A DNA stretch of 64,000 nt, from assembly GCA_003254925.1 (NCBI GenBank), contig QANZ01027320.1, forward strand, positions 166,472 through 230,471, in the 5' to 3' direction. The notes under the pieces were generated by a model that saw only the letters and a program-made list of their open reading frames with translations, ran no database searches and had not been told where the DNA came from. A program made the translations under genes and the position numbers. Origin of the DNA: Chamaecrista fasciculata. Taxonomy: Eukaryota > Streptophyta > Magnoliopsida > Fabales > Fabaceae. Below, piece after piece: positions 51,815 through 64,000 of the stretch. Within the stretch, counting starts at the first letter, position 1. Each line of letters starts with the position of its first letter.

Positions 51815-54800
51815 TTAATTTCGAGCTTCGATTAAGGTAATAGTCAAAGCATTATTACTACAGCAGCCCTGATCATCTTCGAACTTAAGGAACTCTTGAT
51901 TGAAGAATCCAGGCTCCTTTGGTTGTGGTAGATTCATACTTTCATTTCCCAACATGAAAATCACAGACAGCATAGTTGGTCTATCTTTCGAGACCTTTTG
52001 CACACACAGCAGACCAATTTGAAGGCATCTTAGTAGTTCAGATTCAATGTCTGGCATGTCCAAATTAACATCCATAAACTCCAGAGGTCGTCCCTCTTTC
52101 CATAATATCCATGCCTAAGAAGATCAAAATATTGTTAACACATATAATAATAGAAGGGTTGTTCAGATCCAATTCATTCCAAAATCAATTGATTCGATCC
52201 AATCCAAATCGATGAAAATCGATCAAAACCAACTATGTTATTGGATTAATTGGATGACTCTGGCTGAAAATCAACTAGATCGGTTCTGTTTTTGGATGAT
52301 ATCCAAAATCATCCAAACCAAATCGATTGACTGATTAAAACAATAATGCTCTATGTATTGTACTATTATTTATTATTTTGTTTCATCCAAACCAAACCAA
52401 TCCAAATGTTTGGATACCTCTAGTGAATATTTGTGCTTACCTGCCCCAACAGATTGTAATCAAGATGGTTGAAGTTGGTACTACGAACGCCACTTAATAT
52501 CTCCAACATTATAATTCCAAAGCTGAATACATCAGAGCTGATAGAGAAAATGCCACTTCTTGCATATTCAGGTGACATATAACCACTGCATATTATTGGT
52601 AGGCAACATCAGTTTTCAGTAATTATAATCTTTTTCAGCAAGACATTGCATTGGTGTGCATAATGAAACAAATATTCATCTAATAGTTCAGTATCTAACT
52701 TACTATGTCCCAGCTATTCTTTTTGTTTTAACTGCAGAATGGCCTCCTTCAAAGATATGGGCCATACCAAAGTCCGAAATTTTGGGGTTTAATTCATTGT
52801 CTAATAGAATGTTACTAGTCTTCAAATCCCTGCGAATGATGGTTAATCTCGAATCTTGATGGAGATAAAGCAGTCCTTGAGCAATGCCTGTAATGATGTC
52901 ATACCGTTTCCTCCAGTCAAGTAATTTTCCTTGTTTAGGACCTGATCAAGAACAAAGAAAGCACACTTATAAATTTAGTCCAAATTATGTAAATTTGTAA
53001 CCATTCAATCATAACAAGTTACTTGGTTTTGCAATTGTGAATTTACCAAAAATGAAATGGTCCAAACTGCCATTAGGCACAAATTCATAGACCAACATTC
53101 TTTCTTCTCCTTGGATGCAACCACCCAAAACCCTCACAAGGTTACGATGCTGCAATTTGGTGACCAATCCAACTTCATTCATGAACTCTGTGATTCCTTG
53201 TTTCGAGGTTTTCGATAGCCTTTTCACCGCAATTTCCTGACCTCCTGGTAAAACACCCTGAATTTGAATAAAAACAAAGAAATCTCATGAGGAAACAGTA
53301 ATATTAAAAGTATGCCTTTTAGTGCATTTATAAGGATAAGAAAATTTACCTTGTATACAGGTCCAAAACCTCCTTCCCCAATCTTGTTCTTGTTAGAAAA
53401 GTTGTTTGTAGCAGCTAGAATAGTATCTATATCAAAAAGAGGCATTGCTTGGTCTTCATTCCGGTCCTTAGGTTCTTCTACAAGAAAAAAAAGACACAAA
53501 ATGTTTATGTTCCTATTTTTCAGTTGATTTAATCTGTGTTGGCTTGCATGAGTCAGAGATACAACTATAAATGACTAATGTTTCAATTTAGCATGGTTCT
53601 TGTCTATGAGAAATATTATGTCACCCATGGAAGACAAGAAATAGCTTATAAATTATTATATTTAGAGTTCAAGAGTATTTCCCGAATTTGCAGTGACCTT
53701 CCAGTCCTTGTACTTCTTAGCAAGGCACAAAATGAAAGAGGCAAGAAGCCCTCCCAAAGAAACTGATAAAATCAGTGCTGTCTTTTTCATTTTACGCCTT
53801 TTGGTGGCATTAACTTGGGACTCTTCACATACATAAAGAAGTAAAATAAGTAAAATTAATACAGTGAGCATGAGTTCTTCTTCATGATATATTTCAGACT
53901 TCAATTTGAAATAAAATCGAAGTATGCAATCCCCTATAGAGAAAATGTGTGAATAACTACATTAATGTAATTATGATCCTTTGATCTTATATATGTTCAA
54001 TAAGAATAAGTTTTGGCTAATGTGTGCCAGTAATTATCTCAAGCTCAAGTGTGGGGTTGTACATAATAGAATCATGAATTTGGCCCAACATGTCATGATT
54101 TTGGCCTAGTAATCACTTGATTCAATAACTAGTAGTAGAGCTAAGGTCAAGAATTTGATTTTCAGTATGACAATTCCATAGAGAAAGATTGTTGGCCAAG
54201 ATGTGATACCAATTGTTTTGTGGGTAAAGCGCAGGTGTGGGGTCAAATGATAGTCGGACATTTTCTTGCCAACAACTATAGCTTCTGGCCTAATCATAAG
54301 CTTTTATTCTAACAATATGCCATTAAAAATTCAGTCACAGAATATAATGAGTAATTAAGGGAACAAATCAAGCCAAAAAAAAAAAAACTTACCCACATAA
54401 GAAACTTCTACCCTAACATATAGATCTTGTCCACCCGAAGAAAAATGCCTCAAGTCCTTAAGCACATCCACCCACATCACACAACCATTCCCTCCATTGG
54501 TAATCTCAGCATTAGCATAGGCAGTGCAAGAACAATTTCTCATGCACATCTCTTCACATTCCTCAAGCTCCATGCTCTTGTTCACAAATACCGTTGAAGT
54601 CTCTGGTAACTCCATGTTCTGCAGCTGCAGAAACTTGTCATTCCCACAATCCCCATCTGTGTTCCTCACACACCCATCAGAAAATTCTCTCAAATCCCAA
54701 GCCTGCTGGTTCTTTGGACCAAACCCTTTCGCACAATTGCACACTGGAAACGAATTCGCATCACATATACCATTTGGACCACACTGCAAGTAATTATCAC

Positions 54801-55677
54801 ACTGGTCTCTAGGTGCATACCATACTTCATTCCAATTCTGACTACTTTCTACCCACACAAGGCGTTGGGCTTGACCTGTGGAGTTCACAAGAAGTCTCGA
54901 AAGAACCGATTTGTTTTTACTTGAACCCATGTAGTATACCTCATGTGCATCTTCATAAAAGGTATCTTCAATAACAACATCTGCAACCAAAACTGGTAAT
55001 CCCCCAAATAGCACACCATTCCATGGTCCACTTCTATACACCCTTGTCTGTTTGTTCCACAGGAAATTTTCCAGGATACCCCGAAAATCCAGCCTAAAAG
55101 AAAAGTCTCCACTTGATGGATCATCATTGCTCCTCCATGAAGTTATATACCTCTCAATTCGAGTGTCCAAGTTCCATCCTAGCTTCATACCAGGTAAGAG
55201 AGTATCAGTGGGATAATCAAAGCTTTGCCAAATAAAACTTGAAGTGTTATCGCTTTCATTTGCTTCTCTAAGAACCAAATTCCCAGAATCCAAATGCTGA
55301 AGAACTGGGTTTGCTGAAGGTGAAGTATGATTTGAGGACCAAATGGGGTTTCCTGCTTGATCAAGAAGAACCAATCTTCCTGTGTCTCCATTGATCTTGA
55401 GAATTCCAGAGGAGTTTCTTAATGGGGTGTCTCTGTTTGCAACCCAAACCACTGTTTTATCAGGAATGATTTTGTACCATATACCCAAGTACCAATTATA
55501 GATGCTTGAATGAAGGAAGCCACACTCAAACACTTGGGAATAAGACACAAGTGTTTGGTTGAGTCCAAGAGATTGTGTTGAAGTTAAGGTGTCCACAGAA
55601 ATTGAAATTGTGGCAAAGAAAATTGGTAAAGTCAAAAAATGAAGAAGGTAGGTATGGAGTTGAATAAAACTTCTCAT
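51815..55677 (-). CDS. Locus F: At4g27290/SD1-1-type S-domain receptor kinase, probably degenerate
   Basis: Exon pieces are 55677-54393, 53822-53682, 53477-53350, 53257-53047, 52941-52704, 52585-52441 and 52114-51815, about 815 residues if all are joined. The ectodomain looks intact ([37 protein letters not shown]). The start is the first in-frame ATG ([15 protein letters not shown], signal peptide). Two defects stand out against locus G. The donor after the membrane-span exon reads GG|GA where G has GG|GTAAG (53681-53680). The catalytic motif is [10 protein letters not shown] instead of [10 protein letters not shown], so the HRD histidine is lost, and DFGMAR is DFGMAH. The glycine loop ([10 protein letters not shown]) is kept, and AVKRL lies across the exon end. 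A phase-compatible donor at 53796/53795 (C|GTAAAA) would keep the frame but skip the membrane span. It is a decaying gene or a non-catalytic variant. Confidence 0.72.
52146..52432. repeat. Repeat rich in 'ccaatccaaa/ttggattgg' in an intron of locus F
   Basis: Dispersed direct and inverted copies of 'gatccaatccaaatcgat'-like words fill the intron between the last two exons. They resemble subterminal repeats of hAT elements. The ends and any target duplication are not clear. Confidence 0.4.
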
Positions 55678-56666
55678 TTTGCAGTTTGCTAAGGTGAGAC
55701 TTCTGATGAAAAGTGACACTCCAAAACTTCAAAAGGACTTAGTGTTCAGATTAAGTGGTACCTTTATATATATGGCATGGCTGTTTTCTAAACTTTGGAA
55801 TTGAATTGAACAAATAGGTTATCTTCTTCTCATGTGTTCATGAAATGAAGTTCTTTTAGAGCTGATAACATGGTGGCACTTATAGATTCTGTTTGACTAT
55901 ATGAAGTAGAGCTTTTCTTTTCAGCAAACTATAATGGGTAAGGGAAGTCAAATGAACTAGAATATGCATCAAAGGTCAAAATATGAAAAGATCATTGTCT
56001 GTTACTTGGTCTTTGATCATTTTTATGCAATGATTGAAACAAAATGTAGTTTTTTTTTAATTATAGTATTCTGATTTCTGAATTTGTAACAAACGAAAAT
56101 CTTTTTGACAGATATTTAAATTAATATTATGATGTTGTCCTTTTCAAAAATTATGTATAAACTTTATTTTTGTTGTAAGAAACAAGCAGTATCTTCAGCC
56201 AACACCTAGAGCTTATTTTTTTCCCCCTATGAAACAGATTACCAAAGTGGGTTTTGTCTATGCTCAAAACAAAATATTTTTCATACACATAACCAAAGTT
56301 AACCTTAGGACATCATACTTAAGGAATTCAACTATTTACCTATTGTGGTAGATTTTGTTAGTTAAAAATTATATATAAATTTGTTTGCATTGAAAAGATG
56401 GTGTCTTAAGATAATATTACTTCCTTTTATAAGGATACAACTTATTCAAATATGTATATCTTGAGTTTTTATTTGAATGTTATTTTTATTTTACTGAAAA
56501 TTCTAAATTTAATTTATCTTGTTTTTTCAAAAATATTTATTTTATTATTAAAAAAATATTGTGAGTAAAATATAGCTATGACTTATCTTTTTTTTTTTTG
56601 GTAAAAGCTATGACTTATCTTTTGTTACCATATGACTTTGTAGGGCCTTTTTAGTACAAAAAAAAT
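55678..56666. other. Upstream region of locus F
   Basis: AT-rich and non-coding, with three W-box cores within 90 bp (see the separate entry). No gene is seen. Confidence 0.5.
55893..55979. promoter_or_regulatory. Cluster of W-box cores upstream of locus F
   Basis: TTGACT lies at 55893-55898, AGTCAA at 55946-55951 and GGTCAA at 55974-55979. These are core sites (TTGACC/T) for WRKY factors, 215-300 bp before the locus F ATG. Short cores occur often by chance, so this is a suggestion only. Confidence 0.3.
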
Positions 56667-57334
56667 TAGGGGTGAGCGCGGGTTGGGTTGGGGCGGGCTG
56701 AGGGAAAATCCCAGCCCAACTCGCACATCAATTTGCGGGTTGGATTGAGTTTTGCATTTTTTAAAATTCAACCCAAACTAACCCAACCTGCAAAACTGCG
56801 GGTTGGGTTGGGCTAAACCCGAGGGTTGAATCTTTTTTTTTAAACGACAAAATAACAAAGTAAACTAACAATTTGGTCCCTGAAAGATAGAAATATACAA
56901 TTTAGTCCCTAAAAGATCAAAATGGTTTACTTTTTAGTCCCTGAAAGATTAAAACTGTATATTATTTGGTCCATAAAAAGGACTAATTAGTATACTATTT
57001 TGATCTTTCAGAGACTAAATTATACATTTCAATCTTTTCAAGGATCGAGCTGTTAGCTCAGTGGTCTTTCAAGGACTAAATTATTAGTTTGCTCTATAAT
57101 ATATTATCTATAATATATTATATATATTAGTAATTAATTATAAAAATATATATATTATATATATTTGCGGGTGCGCGCGGGTTGGGTTAGGTTCATAAAC
57201 CTTCAACCCGCAGATCAACCCGCAGGTATGCGGGTTGAGAATTTTGAACCCAACCCAACCCACGAACCAACCCAACCCGTAACTACGAGTTGGGTTGATT
57301 TTTGCGAGTTCGCAGGTCAATATGCTCATCCCTA
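56667..57334. mobile_element. hAT-type non-autonomous element with an internal repeat insertion
   Basis: The ends TAGGGGTGAGCGCGGGTT and (reverse-complemented) TAGGGATGAGCATATTGA carry the TAGGG-TGAGC hAT terminus. The subterminal parts are dense in 'gggttgggttggg' and its inverse. The flanks AAAAAAAT and CAAAAAAT are an imperfect 8-bp duplication. An inverted 'ttggtccctgaaagat' repeat (about 56865-57090) is inserted in the middle. No transposase is seen. Confidence 0.7.
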
Positions 57335-58194
57335 CAAAAAATAAGCATATAGTACGTTTTGTTTTAATAAATAAAACAACTTTGAATTTTTTTTTCAAAG
57401 GCAAAACAATAATTTAGCATTCAAATGAAATTAAATATCAATTTGTTGTGTAGATAAACCATAAATTTCAAAGTATGACGTGTATATATATGATGAACTT
57501 TCCCTTTTTTCTGAACAGAAGTCAGAAGAGATATGATCAATGAAAATGTCAACCATGAGTAATGTAGAATTATTTTATTTAGGTTTTTTAAAATTTTATT
57601 TAATCAATTTTATATATCTTCCGTATAATGTAAGAAGTCTTCTACATTACGCGTGAGTGATGTAAAATTATTTTATTTAGGTTTTTTAAAATTTTAATTT
57701 TAGTTTATTTCCTACATTTCTTTTTATTACCATCATTGCTATTGGTTTACTCCCATTCAATCTTTTATATATATATATATATAATTTTTAATGTGTAGTG
57801 TGATTGCTAATTGTATCACATGTTCAAATTTTTCTCTCTCCAACCCTTAAAAACAGCCTCATACCCTACATTGGTGCTTCTCATGTTGTGTATGAGACAA
57901 AGGAGCCTATAAGAGCAAGCCGGCCTTGCATGTTGCAAATAACAAAATGAAGCAATTAAGATATTGGAGAAATATTTGGCCAATAATAATGAGTTTGAAT
58001 AAAATTTCATATGCCCCAAAAGGGTCCAATAGATAGATAAATAGAAGAAAATCACAATTGGTTAGACTTTGAGTAGTATGTAATTCAATTCTTAGACTTT
58101 GAGTAGTAGCAAAGACATTTCAGGTTGAATAATGTGATTATCGGACATTGGTGTCCCTGTTGCAACTGTTATTTTCAAAGCAAAGGAGGATTTG
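57335..58194. other. AT-rich spacer, no gene seen
   Basis: A phrase 'ttattttatttaggtttttt' is repeated at about 57570 and 57670. A (TA)n run lies near 57770. Open frames here are short and have no domain. Confidence 0.4.
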
Positions 58195-58300
58195 ATAGTG
58201 TTTGAAACTCATCCAAAATCTTAAGTTGGTTAAAACTAAAGGAGAGTGGAGAGAATTGTATAAATGGGGAAGGGATATATGAGTTTCTTCAATATAACAC

Positions 58301-59809
58301 TGTTGAGCTTTCTTTCAAAGTCCCACATCGGTTGGGAAAAACATTGAGGGGGTGTGAGGCTTGTATAAATATGAGTGAGATATGAGCTTCTAAGGCACCA
58401 CAACTTACATAGAAATCTTAATGGGTGTATTGTGGTTTGGGTAGTTGTGAGTCATTTTTGAGAGAGGGTTTGCAATTTTCTCCAGTCAAAAATTGTATTG
58501 AGGAGGGTTTGTAATTTTTCCGTGCAAAAATTACAAATAGTGAATTTTGTCCCAGAGGGGGCCGTGGAGTAGGTCTTGAGGCACCGAATCACGTTAAAGA
58601 TTTGTGTTCGTTTCTCCGTTTCCTCTTCCTTTATTTCTTGTGTGGGTTGCGCTTCCGCCCAACAAGTGGTATTAGAGCCTGGTTGAAGTCCAGGGAGGAA
58701 GAAGGGAGAGGAAGGAGCAAGTGGGTCAGCCAGTCAGCAGAAGGTTCCGGCACTGCAACATCAAGAGAGGTTGGTTCAGTCTAGCTTTTGATTTTAATTC
58801 CAGTTTTGAAGTTAGTTTTCTGGAATTTGGAGTGGTTGTCTGTTAGACTGTTTGTGGTTGTTGGTTGCTTGTGGTGCTGGTTATTGGCTGTCTGTTTTGT
58901 GGTGTTGGTTATTGGTTGTCTATTGGTATGATGATGACCGTGAGGTTTTAAAGTTCCGTTATTTGATGGGAGAGCGGACTTTATGTTGTGGCAATGCATG
59001 ATTTAGGACTATTTGGTTGGAGGGTCTGAATATGCATTGTATGATGAGTAATGGAGAGGGATATGTGTGTGCAATGAGGAGAGGTTGTGCAAGTGATGAG
59101 ATGTTACGTTGGCAACGAAGAGGTGCTGCACAAGCAAGAAGATATGTCATGCAGGTGAAGAGATACCGTGCTGACGATGCTATGCAAGCGACGAGGGGAT
59201 GCCACGTATGTGATGAGAGGATACTGTGTTGGTGACGAAGAGATGCTACACAAGCAAGAAGAGATGTTATGCAGGTGAAGAGATGCCGTGCTGACGATGC
59301 TGTGCAAGCGACGAGGAGATGCCACACAGTTTATTTGAGGGAGGACTACAGTGTTCTCGAAGATGGAAATCAGAAAGCTGAGTATGTAGAGAGGTCAGTT
59401 TTTCTGATAGAGTTTGATTATGTGGGACTTTGAATGAAGAGGATTTGTTGAGCTTTCTTTCAAAGTCCCACATCGGTTGGGAAAAACATTGAGGGGGTGT
59501 GAGGCTTGTATAAATATGAGTGAGATATGAGCTTCTAAGGCACCACAACTTACATAGAAATCCTAATGGGTGTATTGGGGTTTGGGTAGTTGTGAGTCAT
59601 TTTTGAGAGAGGGTTTGCAATTTTCTCCAGTCAAAAATTGTATTGAGGAGGATTTGTAATTTTTCCGTGCAAAAATTACAAATAGTGAATTTTGTCCCAG
59701 AGGAGGCCGTGGAGTAGGTCTTGAGGCACCGAACCACGTTAAAGATTTGTGTTTGTTTTTCCGTTTCCTCTTCCTTTATTTCTTGTGTGGGTTGCGCTTC
59801 CGCCCAACA
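58301..59809 (+). mobile_element. Small non-autonomous LTR retrotransposon, probably Copia-related (TRIM/LARD-size fossil)
   Basis: The two LTRs, 58301-58664 and 59446-59809, are each 364 bp, start TG and end CA. They differ at about seven positions by eye (about 2%). The 5-bp word AACAC flanks the element at 58296-58300 and 59810-59814. Right after the first LTR, 'tggtattagagcctggttg' (58667 on) resembles an initiator-methionine tRNA primer site. The 780-bp interior has only a short stretch like the start of a Copia gag and an internal tandem repeat. No pol is present, so it is non-autonomous. With commonly used plant rates (about 0.7-1.3 x 10^-8 per site per year), 2% LTR divergence corresponds to roughly 0.7-1.4 million years. 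Confidence 0.85.
59118..59326. repeat. Tandem duplication of about 120 bp inside the LTR element
   Basis: A unit beginning 'gaagaggtgctgcacaagca' at 59118 recurs at about 59238. Both copies run through 'caggtgaagagat' and 'gtgctgacgatgct' to 'gatgccac'. The two units are very similar. Confidence 0.75.
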
Positions 59810-60020
59810 AACACTACTAGCTAGACTAATGGTGTATTGAGACTCGGTAGTTGTGTGTTTTTTAGGAGTTGTAATTTTCCCGTAAAAAAATTATAAATAG
59901 TAAAATTATCCCAATAAAATTTTGATAGTGTGTCTTGAAGTATCCAACTACACTACCATAAAACTTTGTATGTTCCTCTTTTTCTCTTCTTGTATATATT
60001 GTGTGGTTGTGTTTTTACTC

Positions 60021-60720
60021 GAGGAGATAATACAGTCATTTGGTTTGTTTTTCTCTGTTTCATTCAAGTATTGAAACTAAAACTCACAAGTTGTTTTGAT
60101 AGTATAATAAGGAATATAAACAATGGAATTATTTTAAATTAATGAAATATACTAAAGGAAAAATAAAATATGTAGATTTGAACTTTGAGCTTTGAGCTTG
60201 AATTATGTCTCTATAGGGTGAAAACAGGGTTATGATGACTATAGGCTCTAAAAGAACTTCTTATTGAGACATTATAGTACTTAAACGGTTAAACTTAATT
60301 ATCTCCAAATTACCTTTACATACTTTTCGTTTTAGCAAGGCCTACCCAAAAGATAATTGGTTAAAACTCCCTATCAAAAGGAATATCAAAATAGAAAAAA
60401 AAATTATATAAAGTTTCTTATATCTTTGCTGTAAGATTTTTTTCAAAAATCACAAGTCCTTTTGTATTTTTTTCTCTTCTATAATTTATCTTGCAATAAA
60501 GTTTTACTTAATATCCTCTCTACTATGATTAGTCATACAAAAAGTTTTTACCACATGTCATATATTTATTAAAAAAAATTTTATAGCAAAGATATAAAGA
60601 ATCTTATATAAGTTTAGTCCTATCAAAATCTGTCTAAAGCATATCTGTAGCTGCATTTCTTTACATTTACAATGCAATGCAAATCACCTATGAAGCCATG
60701 AAGACATGACAAGAAAGTCA
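60021..60720. other. Spacer after the LTR element, with MITE-like hairpin copy 2
   Basis: About 60405-60620 is a diverged copy of the hairpin family in the first intron of locus D. The arms are 'cttatatctttgctgtaaga' and 'ttatagcaaagatataaaga'. Otherwise it is the 3' flank of locus G. Confidence 0.55.

Positions 60721-64000
<3,280 letters not shown>

Larger units (their letters stand above)
58195..60020. mobile_element. Older LTR fossil split by a younger element of the same family
   Basis: The flanks of the young element (58301-59809) are the two halves of a diverged copy of its own LTR. The left half (about 58195-58300) has 'ttgtataaatggggaaggga' and 'atatgagtttctt'. The right half (about 59815-60020) has 'atggtgtattgagactcggt', 'attataaatag' and 'ttctcttcttgtatatattg'. 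The order matches the LTR exactly across the insertion point. It is much more diverged than the inner LTRs, so it is clearly older, and only one LTR of it is visible. Confidence 0.65.

Noticed and set aside
54524-54812. Plus-strand open frames inside locus F (and the like at 63252-63618)
   Set aside because: They are shadows of the conserved cysteine-rich exon on the minus strand.
55678-55719. A start for locus F upstream of 55677
   Set aside because: The codon at 55719 is GTG. The ATG at 55677 directly precedes a signal peptide.
58959-59548. Cys/His-rich frames in the LTR element interior
   Set aside because: They come from the tandem repeat. The Cys and His residues follow the repeat unit, not a zinc-finger pattern.

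Overview
The window is nuclear DNA of a flowering plant. It is AT-rich, its genes have GT-AG introns and plant-only domain combinations, and the intergenic space is packed with MITEs. The repeat types and receptor families fit a eudicot, perhaps a legume, but I cannot name the species.

The main content is a cluster of seven G-type lectin S-domain receptor-like kinase loci (SRK-like: signal peptide, bulb-lectin, S-locus glycoprotein/EGF-like, PAN, one membrane pass, Ser/Thr kinase). In order they are: locus A (minus, 3' end beyond position 1), B (plus, 10.0-14.7 kb, frameshifted in the kinase), C (plus, 16.3-19.0 kb, no lectin domain), D (plus, 33.6-38.3 kb, B120-like), E (plus, 44.4-51.3 kb), F (minus, 51.8-55.7 kb, one splice donor lost and HRD changed to RRD) and G (minus, 60.7-64.0 kb, 5' end beyond the window). 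A-C form one subfamily (SD1-13/At1g11330 type), D is a second, and E-G form a third (At4g27290/SD1-1 type). A loose copy of one kinase exon lies at 19.6 kb. The C-terminal kinase exons keep a fixed set of lengths (211, 238 and about 142-151 nt), which made exact gene models possible.

Between the receptors lie two unrelated gene remnants. One is a broken copy of a cyclin-D1-binding-protein (GCIP/CCNDBP1)-like gene on the minus strand at 20.9-22.1 kb. The other is an N-terminally truncated FAR1-related (FRS) gene at 39.35-40.7 kb, with MULE-transposase and SWIM domains.

The rest is a repeat graveyard, especially 20-33 kb. Several elements can be delimited by target-site duplications: Mutator-type MITEs with 9-bp duplications (13.0, 19.9, 21.3, 30.4, 34.4 and 46.9 kb), hAT-type elements (6.3 and 56.7 kb), a Tourist-like MITE (14.8 kb), a Stowaway-like MITE (42.7 kb), and a small LTR element at 58.3-59.8 kb inserted in an older LTR of its own family. 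All four N characters fall inside inverted-repeat elements.

Functionally this is a receptor-kinase birth-and-death cluster. Paralogues at different stages of decay (intact, domain-deleted, frameshifted, splice-broken, single-exon fragment) sit side by side, as is typical of plant self/non-self or immune-type receptor families. I found no RNA genes, CRISPR arrays or prokaryotic features.
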